From Buttiauxella izardii (GTDB taxonomy: Bacteria; Pseudomonadota; Gammaproteobacteria; Enterobacterales; Enterobacteriaceae), in NCBI RefSeq assembly GCF_003601925.1, contig NZ_QZWH01000060.1, positions 19,024 through 83,023 of the forward strand: 64,000 nucleotides of DNA, given 5' to 3'. Positions 17,846 through 26,055 of the stretch are shown here, piece after piece. Made by a program: the position numbers and the translations under genes. The notes beneath the pieces are model-generated. The model worked only from the letters and a program-made list of their open reading frames with translations, did not search any database and was not told where the DNA came from. Position 1 is the first letter of the stretch. Every line of letters begins with the position of its first letter.

Positions 17846-18736
17846 TTACACCAGGCCGGTGTTGACCCTTTTGCCTATCTCTTTGAGCTGTGCGTATTTT
17901 TCCAGCAAAGATGGGCCGTCATCGAGGCTCATGGCAAACATCCACATGTAGGTCATGACCGAATAAATATGCCCGGCGTTCCCGACGCCCTTGACGGTCA
18001 TCATCCAGATGGTCATTGAGAACAGGAACGCTGCGGCAATGCCAATCGACAAATAGCCAAACGCTTCACGATCCGACAGGCGAATGCGCACGCGAGCTAA
18101 AAAGTTGTAGTGCTTGATGAGCGTATTCTCGCTTGCCGTGCCGACGAATCCGACCTCTTTCTCTAATCTGTCGTTGAGTTTCTCATACAGCATTTCGTTC
18201 TTGCGCGTGTAGCCCGGCAGGAAGAGTGCGAAGAAAATCAGTACCGCAAGGCACGCCACTCCCGCCCAGAATTCAATCGTCAGCAGCATCACGACTGCAC
18301 CAATGATCGACGCCACCGAGGTAATCAACAGCGGTAAGTGTGTCTCGAAGAAATTAACAAATTCCCGTGACAACGTCACGCGAGCGGCAATGGTCGAATG
18401 GCTATGGTCGTCCTCGCGCTGGGCGAGAATCACCGGCACCGCAAGCCCGGCGTAGATTCTGGCAAATGTGCGTGTGTCCATGCTGCGGCGGGCGGCACCA
18501 ATTGCCCACATAACAAAGACCACCAGCGCATATAACAACGCGTGGAGCGATTGACCTTTGATAATGGCGTTGATGGCAAAACCTGCCATCAACGGATAAA
18601 GCAGGTAGATAATGTTTTCGGCGACCACCAGCATCAGCGTCACAACGAGCTTTTTGCTGTGGAGTCGGGCGAGTTTTTTTAAGGTGTTTAATGCACCGCG
18701 TGAAGGCTGAAGCTGCGCGGTTTGTAAGGTTTCCAT
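17846..18736 (-). CDS. ABC-exporter-type six-helix membrane protein lacking an ATPase domain
   Basis: A 296-residue protein with six hydrophobic segments arranged as an ABC exporter transmembrane domain: helices near 30-50, 62-82, 130-150, 155-175, 225-245 and 250-270. It ends after the membrane part, with no Walker A, signature or Walker B motif, and no ATPase gene lies beside it. Such stand-alone domains are conserved in Enterobacteriaceae but uncharacterised. It diverges from a TetR gene with duplicated operators, so it is probably inducible. It may need an ATPase encoded elsewhere or act without ATP hydrolysis. Confidence 0.7.
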   Translation of the reverse strand: METLQTAQLQPSRGALNTLKKLARLHSKKLVVTLMLVVAENIIYLLYPLMAGFAINAIIKGQSLHALLYALVVFVMWAIGAARRSMDTRTFARIYAGLAVPVILAQREDDHSHSTIAARVTLSREFVNFFETHLPLLITSVASIIGAVVMLLTIEFWAGVACLAVLIFFALFLPGYTRKNEMLYEKLNDRLEKEVGFVGTASENTLIKHYNFLARVRIRLSDREAFGYLSIGIAAAFLFSMTIWMMTVKGVGNAGHIYSVMTYMWMFAMSLDDGPSLLEKYAQLKEIGKRVNTGLV

Positions 18737-18762
18737 GACTTTAACTTCTTAGATTGTTATCC

Positions 18763-18778
18763 TTGAGCGGTTGCTCAA
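18763..18778. promoter_or_regulatory. TetR operator copy 1
   Basis: TTGAGC-GGTT-GCTCAA is a perfect 6-bp inverted repeat in the TetR/ABC-membrane divergent gap. The same half-sites recur at 18797. Confidence 0.7.
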
Positions 18779-18796
18779 AGAATGAAAAGAGTCTAT

Positions 18797-18812
18797 TTGA
18801 GCACTTGCTCAA
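18797..18812. promoter_or_regulatory. TetR operator copy 2
   Basis: TTGAGC-ACTT-GCTCAA has the same arms as copy 1, offset 34 bp. It lies 20 bp before the TetR ATG, so autorepression and control of the divergent gene are both likely. Confidence 0.7.
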
Positions 18813-18831
18813 AGTCAACGAAGGTACTGTG

Positions 18832-19416
18832 ATGAAAGAAAAAGCGTCTGTTTTAAAAGAGAATATTCTTGATGCCGCGATTGCCCTGTTCACCGAAAAA
18901 GGGGTCGAAAAGGTCACCACTCGTGAACTCACCGAGCAAGTCGGCATTGCCCGTAGCCACATTTATCACTATTTCCCAGACTGGCAGACGCTGTGCATTG
19001 AGGCGTTTTCGCGCTTTATGTATGCGGAACTGGAAACCTTTACTCAAAAATGCCGCGCACTGCCGCCGGAGCAAGGTTTAACGGTTTTTATCGAAGACTA
19101 TTTACCCGACCGCGCCGATGCCGTCTGGGAGTTGTACAGTTCGCTGTGGCGGCTGGCGGTGCATAACAAGGTGTATGCCGATTTTGCGCTGGCGTTAACG
19201 GAAAAGTGGGATGCGTTGCTGGCGAGTATTATTCATGACGGCATTGAAAGCGGCGTCTTTCGCCAGACGGATGTTTTGCGCATGACCCGCCAGCTAGGTT
19301 CACTGTTGAACGGGTATTCGGATCAACTGATTATCGACAGCGCGCCGCTCGCCAGAGAGCAGGCGCTGGAAGATATTCACGGGTTTATTGAGCAGGTGCT
19401 GCTTACGGATAAGTAG
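18832..19416 (+). CDS. TetR-family transcriptional regulator
   Basis: A 194-residue repressor from the ATG at 18832 (MKEKASVLKENILDAA). The HTH is ALFTEKGVEKVTTRELTEQV followed by GIARSHIYHYFPDWQTLC. The C-terminal ligand domain is helical (about 60-190). An in-frame ATG at 18754 would place both operators inside the coding sequence and was rejected. The likely target is the divergent ATPase-less ABC membrane protein; the inducer is unknown. Confidence 0.85.
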   Translation: MKEKASVLKENILDAAIALFTEKGVEKVTTRELTEQVGIARSHIYHYFPDWQTLCIEAFSRFMYAELETFTQKCRALPPEQGLTVFIEDYLPDRADAVWELYSSLWRLAVHNKVYADFALALTEKWDALLASIIHDGIESGVFRQTDVLRMTRQLGSLLNGYSDQLIIDSAPLAREQALEDIHGFIEQVLLTDK

Positions 19417-20313
19417 CTATGGATAGGTAATCCCCGGCGGGTTAATTTCGGACGCCGCAACTTCTTCGCCCTTTTCTCCCCAACGGTCGAGAACTTGCTG
19501 ATATTCGCCACGTTTCACCGCGCCATCGAGCGCGGCTTGCAGAGCGTAAACCAGGCCATTGCCCTTTTTAGTGGTGGTGGCGACATAGGCTTTTTTAGGC
19601 CCAAGCCCCACAACACGCGTTTTCCCGGTTAATGCCGCTTTATAGGCGGCAACACTTTGCGGGCCAAATGTCGCATCCGCTCTTCCCGCCTGAATATAAA
19701 GATTCCCGGAAGCGTCATCCGTCAGATAAATAGGCTGCGCGGGTTTGCGTCCTTCACGCTCGTTTAGTTCATTCCAACCCAACAGGATTTTTTCCTGATT
19801 GGTTCCCGAACCCAAAATAATGCGTAACCCGGAAACATCCGCAGGCCCGGCAATCTTTTGAATTTCACTGTCTGATTTCACTGAAAACGCCAGGGAATCG
19901 ACGCGATAGGTCGCAAAATCAAACTTCGTTTTACGCTGTTCCGTCACGGCAATATTCACCAGCGCGACATCATAACGGCCAGAGGTAATTCCCAGCGGCC
20001 AGTCTTCCCAGGCTGTCGGCACCAGTTTGAGTTTTAGCCCAAGACTATCCGCCAGCAAACGAGCGATATCCGGATCGCTACCGATCCTGGTGCGGTTATC
20101 ACTCGCCAGCATCGCCAGCGGCGGCGAGTTAAGCGCGGAAATCGCCACCGTCAGCGTTCCCGGTTCAACAAATTGATAGTTCTGAGGAATCTTTCCAATC
20201 GCAATCGGGTCTTTCGCCGTGTGAATCGGTTGTTCATTAGCTTTGAGATCAAGCGTTCCCTGAGCAAAGCTCGCCGTGGTAAACAGCATTAACGCCAGTG
20301 GGACAAATTTCAT
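19417..20313 (-). CDS. Amino-acid-type ABC transporter substrate-binding protein (SBP A)
   Basis: Periplasmic family-3 binding protein (298 residues) with signal peptide MKFVPLALMLFTTASFAQ. The mature part contains SDPDIARLLADSLGLKLKLV, then WEDWPLGITSGRYDVAL, IILGSGTNQEKILLGWNE and ADATFGPQSVAAYKAAL. It is a paralogue of SBP B at 22554-23489, sharing the WEDWPLG, SGTNQE and DFATYR segments. It is the last gene of an eight-gene operon, 9 bp after the ATPase gene. The substrate is probably an S-substituted cysteine, inferred from the operon. Confidence 0.85.
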   Translation of the reverse strand: MKFVPLALMLFTTASFAQGTLDLKANEQPIHTAKDPIAIGKIPQNYQFVEPGTLTVAISALNSPPLAMLASDNRTRIGSDPDIARLLADSLGLKLKLVPTAWEDWPLGITSGRYDVALVNIAVTEQRKTKFDFATYRVDSLAFSVKSDSEIQKIAGPADVSGLRIILGSGTNQEKILLGWNELNEREGRKPAQPIYLTDDASGNLYIQAGRADATFGPQSVAAYKAALTGKTRVVGLGPKKAYVATTTKKGNGLVYALQAALDGAVKRGEYQQVLDRWGEKGEEVAASEINPPGITYP

Positions 20314-20322
20314 GCCTGCTCC

Positions 20323-21117
20323 TTAAAGAACTTTCGATAAAAACTGCCGCGTTCGGGAATGTTGCGGATGGTTCAGCACTTCGTCGCTGCTGCCTTGCTC
20401 AACAATTTTGCCGTCCACCATAAACACCACGTTATCCGCCACTTCCCTGGCGAAACCGATTTCATGCGTCACTACCACCAGCGTAGTGCCGGAACGGGCG
20501 AGCTTTTTAATCACATCCAGCACTTCGCCCACCAGCTCCGGGTCAAGCGCAGAAGTCGGCTCATCAAACAGCATCACACGCGGACGCAACGCCAGAGCGC
20601 GGGCAATCGCAATCCGTTGCTGCTGGCCGCCGGAAAGATGCCGCGACCAGGCATCCGCTTTATTACGCAGCCCCACCACATCCAGCAATTGATACGCCTG
20701 TTCAATCGCTTCTTTGCGATTAAGTTTCTTGTGGGCAATCGGCGCTTCTATCAGGTTTTCCAGCACCGTCAGATGCGGGAACAAATTGAAATTCTGGAAC
20801 ACGTATCCCACATTCACGCGCTGACGCAGGATCTCCTTTTCCTTCAGCTCATACAGCTTGTCTCCCACCTGGCGATAGCCAATGTAGTCGCCGTCAATCT
20901 GGATAAAACCTTCATCGACTCGCTCCAGATGGTTAATCGCCCGCAATAAGGTGGATTTACCGGAACCCGACGGCCCAAGAATCACCGTGACCGAACCAGG
21001 TTCCAGCTCGAGAGAAATGTTATCCAGCGCTTTATGGCGACCAAAATATTTACTGACGCCGGTAATGGAAATATGGCCGGTTTGGTTATGGGCATTGTGA
21101 TTATGGGAGTGGAGCAT
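20323..21117 (-). CDS. Amino-acid-type ABC transporter ATP-binding protein
   Basis: A 264-residue ATPase of the polar amino acid uptake family. Walker A is GPSGSGKSTL, the signature is LSGGQQQRIAIARAL, Walker B is VMLFDEPTSALDPE, with a conserved His in VVVTHEIGFARE. The start at 21117 (MLHSHNHNAHNQTG) gives a His/Asn-rich N-terminal extension before the domain; the start overlaps the permease gene by 17 bp. It is closest to TcyN/HisP-like ATPases for cystine and related amino acids. Confidence 0.88.
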   Translation of the reverse strand: MLHSHNHNAHNQTGHISITGVSKYFGRHKALDNISLELEPGSVTVILGPSGSGKSTLLRAINHLERVDEGFIQIDGDYIGYRQVGDKLYELKEKEILRQRVNVGYVFQNFNLFPHLTVLENLIEAPIAHKKLNRKEAIEQAYQLLDVVGLRNKADAWSRHLSGGQQQRIAIARALALRPRVMLFDEPTSALDPELVGEVLDVIKKLARSGTTLVVVTHEIGFAREVADNVVFMVDGKIVEQGSSDEVLNHPQHSRTRQFLSKVL

Positions 21118-22027
21118 GTGCGGCCTCCTGGGTTTGCAGAACCGGCTGGCGTGGTGCCTGGCGTGCCGGGCTTTGCTGATTAATGGCGGAGCGGCGTTCA
21201 CTGCGTGCCAGCGATCGTTCCACCAGATATTGAATCAATGACAGGACGCTGGTGATCACCAGATACCAGACCGCACCGACCATCAGCAGCGGGATCACTT
21301 CCTGGGTGCGGTTGTAGATCATCTGGATGGTGTAGAACAGTTCCGGCATCGCCAGCACGTAAACCATCGCCGTGCCTTTGGCGAGGCTGATAATTTCATT
21401 AAAACCGGAAGGCAAAATGGTGCGCAGCGCCTGCGGCAAAATAATGCGCACGGTACGTCGCCAGGCCGGAAGCCCTAACGCCGCTGCCGCTTCATATTGC
21501 CCGTGGTCGACGCCCAGAAAGCCGCCGCGAATAATCTCCGCCGTATAAGCGCTTTGTACTAGAGTCAGCCCGACAACCGCCGTGGAAAACTGCCCGAGCA
21601 CGTTAATCGTCTGGTAGCTTCCCCAACTTATTTGCGTAAACGGAATGCCAATCGACAGCGTGTCGTAGAGATAAGAGAAGTTATAGAGAATGATCAGCAC
21701 CACAATCAGCGGCAAAGACCGGAACAGCCAGATATATCCCCACGCCAGGCTGTTAAGCAGCCATGACGAGGAAAGCCGCGCCAGCGCCAACAAACCGCCG
21801 AATATAACGCTCAGCACCGTGCCAATCAGCGTCAGCAATAAGGTTTGCACCAGCCCTTGCAGAATCACCGGGTCGAAGAACCAGCGGGCAAACACGCTCC
21901 ATTCCCAGCGCGGGTTAAACGCCACCGACTGAACCACAATCGCCAGCACAAACAGCGCGACAACCGCCCCCAGCGTGCGTAACGGATAACGCGCCGGAAC
22001 GACTTTAATGGTTGAAGATGTAGTCAT
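21101..22027 (-). CDS. Amino-acid-type ABC transporter permease
   Basis: Inner-membrane permease of about 308 residues in the His/Glu/Gln/Arg/opine family. Segments include LQGLVQTLLLTLIGTVLSVI, FRSLPLIVVLIILYNF and the EAA-like loop EAAAALGLPAWRRTVRIILP. The ATG at 22027 is spaced correctly from GAGG; the ATG at 22033 is too close. A long N-terminal segment precedes the first family helix, and the proline-rich C-terminal tail overlaps the ATPase gene. A single permease gene implies a homodimer. Confidence 0.86.
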   Translation of the reverse strand: MTTSSTIKVVPARYPLRTLGAVVALFVLAIVVQSVAFNPRWEWSVFARWFFDPVILQGLVQTLLLTLIGTVLSVIFGGLLALARLSSSWLLNSLAWGYIWLFRSLPLIVVLIILYNFSYLYDTLSIGIPFTQISWGSYQTINVLGQFSTAVVGLTLVQSAYTAEIIRGGFLGVDHGQYEAAAALGLPAWRRTVRIILPQALRTILPSGFNEIISLAKGTAMVYVLAMPELFYTIQMIYNRTQEVIPLLMVGAVWYLVITSVLSLIQYLVERSLARSERRSAINQQSPARQAPRQPVLQTQEAAHAPLP

Positions 22028-22036
22028 AATCATTCC

Positions 22037-22543
22037 TCAGGCCGTTTTCAGCTGTGTAACGGTTAGCTGTTTAGTAAACCGCAAGCGCCCGTCAAACGGT
22101 GCCACGCTGTATTCTTCCCGGTCGCGGTAGATATCAAACTGCGGCTGGTAATCGAGACTCAAATACAGTTTCACCGCTTCCGGCTGGCGAAATCCGGTGG
22201 TCAGATAGAGATGACTGTAACCCGCAAGCTGCGCCCTGTTTTCCAGTTCCCGCATCACGCGCTGGGCAAGTCCTTGCTGGCGCAAGTCCGGGTGCGTCCA
22301 GATACGTTTTATCTCGGCGGTATATTCATCGAATGGCTTATACGCGCCGGTCGCGATAATTTCACCGTCACGCTCCAGCACAATGAACAACCCTTGCGGC
22401 GCGAGATACCACTCGGTTAATTCCACTTCCGCATCACGAGAAAAGTAGTCCCCATAACGCGCTTCATATTCACCAAACAGCCCGGTAATAATCGGCTGGA
22501 GTTCCGGCGCTTCCGGGGAAACATCACGAAATTGTTCACGCAT
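22037..22543 (-). CDS. GNAT N-acetyltransferase (YtmI/YxeL-like)
   Basis: A 168-residue acetyltransferase from the ATG at 22543 (MREQFRDVSPEAPELQPII), preceded by AAGGAGC. The acetyl-CoA-binding motif A region reads TAEIKRIWTHPDLRQQGLAQ, followed by RELENRAQLAGYSHLYLTTG. It lies between a binding protein and the permease of the same operon. In Bacillus, GNAT enzymes at this place (YtmI/SnaA, YxeL/SnaB) N-acetylate S-alkyl- or S-succinyl-cysteine before oxygenation. The same role is inferred here from context. Confidence 0.8.
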   Translation of the reverse strand: MREQFRDVSPEAPELQPIITGLFGEYEARYGDYFSRDAEVELTEWYLAPQGLFIVLERDGEIIATGAYKPFDEYTAEIKRIWTHPDLRQQGLAQRVMRELENRAQLAGYSHLYLTTGFRQPEAVKLYLSLDYQPQFDIYRDREEYSVAPFDGRLRFTKQLTVTQLKTA

Positions 22544-22553
22544 GTTGTGCTCC

Positions 22554-23489
22554 TTAATCGCCAAGGCCAGCGGGGTTGATTTCAGATGCCGGGATTTGCT
22601 CAACGCCTTCGCCCCAGCGGTTCAATACTTTGTTGTAATCGCCATTTTTGATGACGCCATTAAGCGCGGTTTGCACCGGGTCGACCAGGCCACTGCCTTT
22701 TTTGAGCGTGACGGCAATATGCGCCGCTTTTGGCCAGCCGCCATCGACCACGCCGACGAGCTGCGTTTTCTGGGTTAGCGCGGCTTTCCATGCGCCAGTG
22801 ACGTTCGGGCCAAAGAAGGCATCGGCGCGGCCAGACTGCAAGGCTAGGGTTTGAGCAGCATCGTCTTTGGTATAAACCGGCGTGAATGGCTTCAGCCCTT
22901 TCTTCTGGTTCTCTTCATTCCATGCCAGCAAGATAGATTCCTGGTTGGTGCCGGAGCCGACGATAATGCGCAGCCCGGCGATATCCTCTGCTTTTTCAAT
23001 CTTCTTAATTGGGCTGTTGGCCTTCACATAAAATCCGAGTGAGTCTTTACGATAGGTCGCGAAGTCGAATTTCTGTTTGCGATCTTTAGTGACGGTAATA
23101 TTGCTGATTGCGGCATCATATTTCCCCGAACTGACGCCCAGCGGCCAGTCTTCCCAGGATGTTGGCACCACGTTTAGCTCCAGCCCTAAGCTGTCGGCTA
23201 CCAGGCGGGCGATATCCACTTCGCTCCCAAGCAGCGTTTTGTTGTCTTCAGCAAATACGGTTAACGGCGGTGAATTCAGTGCGGCAACCGCCACGGTGAA
23301 TTTACCCGGCACGGCAAAGCGATAATCTTTTGGCAGTTGCGCCACCGCAGCGGGATTTACGGCGGTGTTGATGGGCGTTTTGTTGGCTTCGAGGCTGACG
23401 CCAGTGCCGTTAATCGTCACGTTTTGTGCAAACGCGGCAGTGGAAGAAAGTGCCAGCGCGATGGCCAGAATGAGCGATTGTTTTTTCAT
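22554..23489 (-). CDS. Amino-acid-type ABC transporter substrate-binding protein (SBP B)
   Basis: Periplasmic family-3 binding protein (311 residues) with signal peptide ending SSTAAFAQ. Conserved parts are GSEVDIARLVADSLGLELNV, WEDWPLGVSSGKYDAAI, DFATYRKDSLGFYVK and GLRIIVGSGTNQESILLAWN. It is clearly related to SBP A of the same operon, so one permease/ATPase pair is served by two receptors, as in the Bacillus tcyJ/tcyK pair. A BIME separates it from the monooxygenase gene upstream. Confidence 0.87.
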   Translation of the reverse strand: MKKQSLILAIALALSSTAAFAQNVTINGTGVSLEANKTPINTAVNPAAVAQLPKDYRFAVPGKFTVAVAALNSPPLTVFAEDNKTLLGSEVDIARLVADSLGLELNVVPTSWEDWPLGVSSGKYDAAISNITVTKDRKQKFDFATYRKDSLGFYVKANSPIKKIEKAEDIAGLRIIVGSGTNQESILLAWNEENQKKGLKPFTPVYTKDDAAQTLALQSGRADAFFGPNVTGAWKAALTQKTQLVGVVDGGWPKAAHIAVTLKKGSGLVDPVQTALNGVIKNGDYNKVLNRWGEGVEQIPASEINPAGLGD

Positions 23490-23522
23490 GTGTTGTTCTC
23501 TTTTAATTATTGTGATGTTTGT

Positions 23523-23579
23523 TGTCGGATGACGCTTCGCTTATCCGACCTACCCGGTTACGCGAAGCGTCATCCGCCA
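23523..23579. repeat. BIME: two inverted REP units within the sulfur operon
   Basis: A full unit GTCGGATGACGCTTCGC...TATCCGACCTAC is followed, in inverted orientation, by ACGCGAAGCGTCATCCGCC. It fills the gap between the NtaA-type monooxygenase and SBP B genes, where it could uncouple the enzymatic from the transport half of the operon. Confidence 0.8.
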
Positions 23580-23580
23580 T

Positions 23581-24906
23581 TTATGCCGAGAATTGATTCA
23601 CCGGTTCTGCTAAACCCAAACTTTCGCGCAACGTGGTGCCGGGATATTCGGTGCGGAATAACCCACGCGCCTGTAATACCGGAACCACTTCATCGACAAA
23701 ACGCGGGAAGGTATCTGGCGTGCCGCCCTGGATAATGAAACCGTCGGCGGCGTAGCTTTCGAACCACTGTTGTAACCCGTCAGCCACTTGCTGCGCGGTG
23801 CCTGCAAAACGTGGGCGTGGCGATGCCGCTTCGAGTGCAACCTGGCGTAATGTCAGCTGGCGTTCGCGGGCATTGCGTTTGATTTCATCTGTGGTGCTGC
23901 GAAAGCTGTTTTGCCCCAAATCACCGATATCAGGGAACGGTTCGTCCAGCGGATACTGGCTAAAATCATGGTGTTCAAAGTAACGGCCGAGGTAATTCAG
24001 CGCGTCGTTAATCGAGACTAACGCGGCGGTGGTTTGATACTGGTTTTCCACATCATCGGCATCTTTACCGACAATCACGCTCACGCCCTGGAATATATGC
24101 AGGTCTTCGGGCTGGCGATTGTGATTTGCCAGTTGGCTTTTTACATCGCGATAAAAATGCTGCGCGTCTTCTATTGTTTCATGATGCGTGAAAATAGCAT
24201 CCGCATGGCGAGCGGCTAATTTTTTACCATCATCGGAAGCACCTGCCTGGAATACAATCGGGCGGCCTTGTGGCGTGCGGGAAATATTTAGAGGCCCGGC
24301 CACTTTAAAGAAATCACCGTGATGATTAATGGTGTGTAATTTATTCTGGTCGAAAAACTTACCGGTTTCTTTATCACGAATAAAGGCATCTTGTTCCCAG
24401 GAATCCCAAAGCCCCTTTACCACATCGAGATATTCATCGGCAATGCGATAACGCAATGCGTGTTCCGGGTGGTTCTCGCGGGAGAAGTTCTTTGCCGAAC
24501 CTTCCAGTGGTGAAGTCACCACGTTCCAGCCCGCACGGCCTTTGCTTAAATGATCGAGGCTTGCGAACTGGCGCGCAACGGTGAACGGCTCGCTATAGGA
24601 CGTCGACAACGTGCCGACCAGGCCCAAATGCGTAGTAACGCTGGCTAATGCCGACAACACCGTGAGCGGCTCAAATCTATTCAGGAAATGTGGGATAGAT
24701 TTTTCGTTAATATATAAACCGTCAGCGACGAATAAAAAATCCAGCTTTCCGGCTTCGGCTTTTAATGCCGTCTCTTTAACAAAATCAAAATTAATACTGG
24801 CATCGGCAATGGCGGCTGGATGACGCCAGGCCGACATATTCCCGGAAGCGCCGTGTAATATTGTGCCCAGGCGCAGTTGTCTCGCATTCGACAAGAGGTT
24901 TGACAT
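23581..24906 (-). CDS. NtaA/SnaA/DszA-family flavin-dependent monooxygenase (YtnJ/YxeK-like)
   Basis: A 441-residue class C flavin monooxygenase. Family features are [18 protein letters not shown] at the N-terminus, [20 protein letters not shown], and [20 protein letters not shown] near 215-235. These enzymes use FMNH2 from a separate reductase. In Bacillus, YtnJ and YxeK cleave the C-S bond of N-acetylated S-alkyl- or S-(2-succino)cysteine, and the neighbouring genes favour that role. Other family substrates (nitrilotriacetate, dibenzothiophene sulfone) cannot be excluded from sequence alone. No flavin reductase gene is present in the operon. Confidence 0.85.
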   Translation of the reverse strand: MSNLLSNARQLRLGTILHGASGNMSAWRHPAAIADASINFDFVKETALKAEAGKLDFLFVADGLYINEKSIPHFLNRFEPLTVLSALASVTTHLGLVGTLSTSYSEPFTVARQFASLDHLSKGRAGWNVVTSPLEGSAKNFSRENHPEHALRYRIADEYLDVVKGLWDSWEQDAFIRDKETGKFFDQNKLHTINHHGDFFKVAGPLNISRTPQGRPIVFQAGASDDGKKLAARHADAIFTHHETIEDAQHFYRDVKSQLANHNRQPEDLHIFQGVSVIVGKDADDVENQYQTTAALVSINDALNYLGRYFEHHDFSQYPLDEPFPDIGDLGQNSFRSTTDEIKRNARERQLTLRQVALEAASPRPRFAGTAQQVADGLQQWFESYAADGFIIQGGTPDTFPRFVDEVVPVLQARGLFRTEYPGTTLRESLGLAEPVNQFSA

Positions 24907-24923
24907 AATGATTCTCCGAAAGA

Positions 24924-26045
24924 TTATTTTATCAGTAGCGCCTGTTCGGCAAGCGTTGCGAAATATCTCGCCGCATCTTCAATTAAGGCTTCATCCGGAT
25001 TAAACGCCGAATGGTGTAAACCGTATTCGCTGGCGCTGCCAATACTGACAAACGCGCCGGGAATGGATTGCAGATACACGGCAAAATCTTCGCCGCCCAT
25101 ATGCAGCTCCGAGGTTTGAGTCTGATACCCGGCCTCTTTTGCGACCTGCATCGCAAACGCCGCCCATTTCTCATCGTTGATCAATGTTATTGGCCCGTTA
25201 AACCAATCCACTTCAATGTGCGCCCCAAACGCACTGGCTAAACCGGCTGCAATCTCACTGATTCTTTTCTCAACCACCCGTTGTACATCGGCGTTATGGG
25301 TACGCACGGTTCCTTCGAGTTCGACGTTTTCCGGCAATACATTCCAGGTATTCCCTCCCTGAATGCGTGTGACACTCACAACCACCGAATCCAGGGTGTT
25401 GATATTGCGGCTGGCGATAGTTTGCAGCGCAATCACCAACTGGCTGGCGATCACAATCGGATCGTTCCCTTCTTGCGGGCGAGCGGCATGTGCGCCCTTG
25501 CCCGTAACCCGAATCACAAAGCGGTCGACGTTGGCATAAAACGCGCCGCCGCGTGTGGCAAAAGTGCCAACCGGCAAACCGGGTTCGTTATGCATACCGA
25601 AAATGGCGCTCACGTTCTCCAGCGCCCCGGCTTTAATCAGCGCTTTAGCGCCGGTAAAGTTTTCTTCTGCAGGCTGAAACAATAAACGCACGCGCCCGGC
25701 CAACTGTGATTCCCGCGCTTTTAATAACAGCGCCGCACCCAGAATCACGCTGCTATGCACGTCATGGCCGCAGGCGTGCATTACGCCGTCATTGTGCGAG
25801 CTAAATTCAACGCCGCTGGTTTCGTGAATCGGCAGCGCGTCGATATCCGCTCGCAACGCAATCACCTTTTCACCCTGCCCGATTTCCGCAACCACGCCGG
25901 TGGCGAGTGAATACGGCAACAAACGCAAGCCAGCAGATTCCAGCCAGTGGCGTATCCGTGCCGTAGTCGCCACCTCTTCCCCGGATAATTCCGGGTGCTG
26001 GTGTAACTCACGCCGCCAGTCGATAAGCTGCTGTTTAAAGGTCAT
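24924..26045 (-). CDS. M20-family amidohydrolase / N-acyl-amino-acid deacetylase (YtnL/YxeP-like)
   Basis: A 373-residue metallohydrolase of the IAA-amino-acid hydrolase branch. It starts [20 protein letters not shown] at 26045; a longer open extension overlaps the upstream gene. The metal-binding residues lie in [19 protein letters not shown] and [16 protein letters not shown], with a late His in [10 protein letters not shown]. By analogy with YxeP/YtnL, it should remove the N-acetyl group after C-S cleavage to release cysteine. Confidence 0.86.
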   Translation of the reverse strand: MTFKQQLIDWRRELHQHPELSGEEVATTARIRHWLESAGLRLLPYSLATGVVAEIGQGEKVIALRADIDALPIHETSGVEFSSHNDGVMHACGHDVHSSVILGAALLLKARESQLAGRVRLLFQPAEENFTGAKALIKAGALENVSAIFGMHNEPGLPVGTFATRGGAFYANVDRFVIRVTGKGAHAARPQEGNDPIVIASQLVIALQTIASRNINTLDSVVVSVTRIQGGNTWNVLPENVELEGTVRTHNADVQRVVEKRISEIAAGLASAFGAHIEVDWFNGPITLINDEKWAAFAMQVAKEAGYQTQTSELHMGGEDFAVYLQSIPGAFVSIGSASEYGLHHSAFNPDEALIEDAARYFATLAEQALLIK

Positions 26046-26055
26046 CAGCGTCCCC

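Noticed and set aside
19417..23489. Two separate amino-acid ABC transporters
   Set aside because: Only one permease and one ATPase gene are present; the two binding proteins are paralogues within a single operon.
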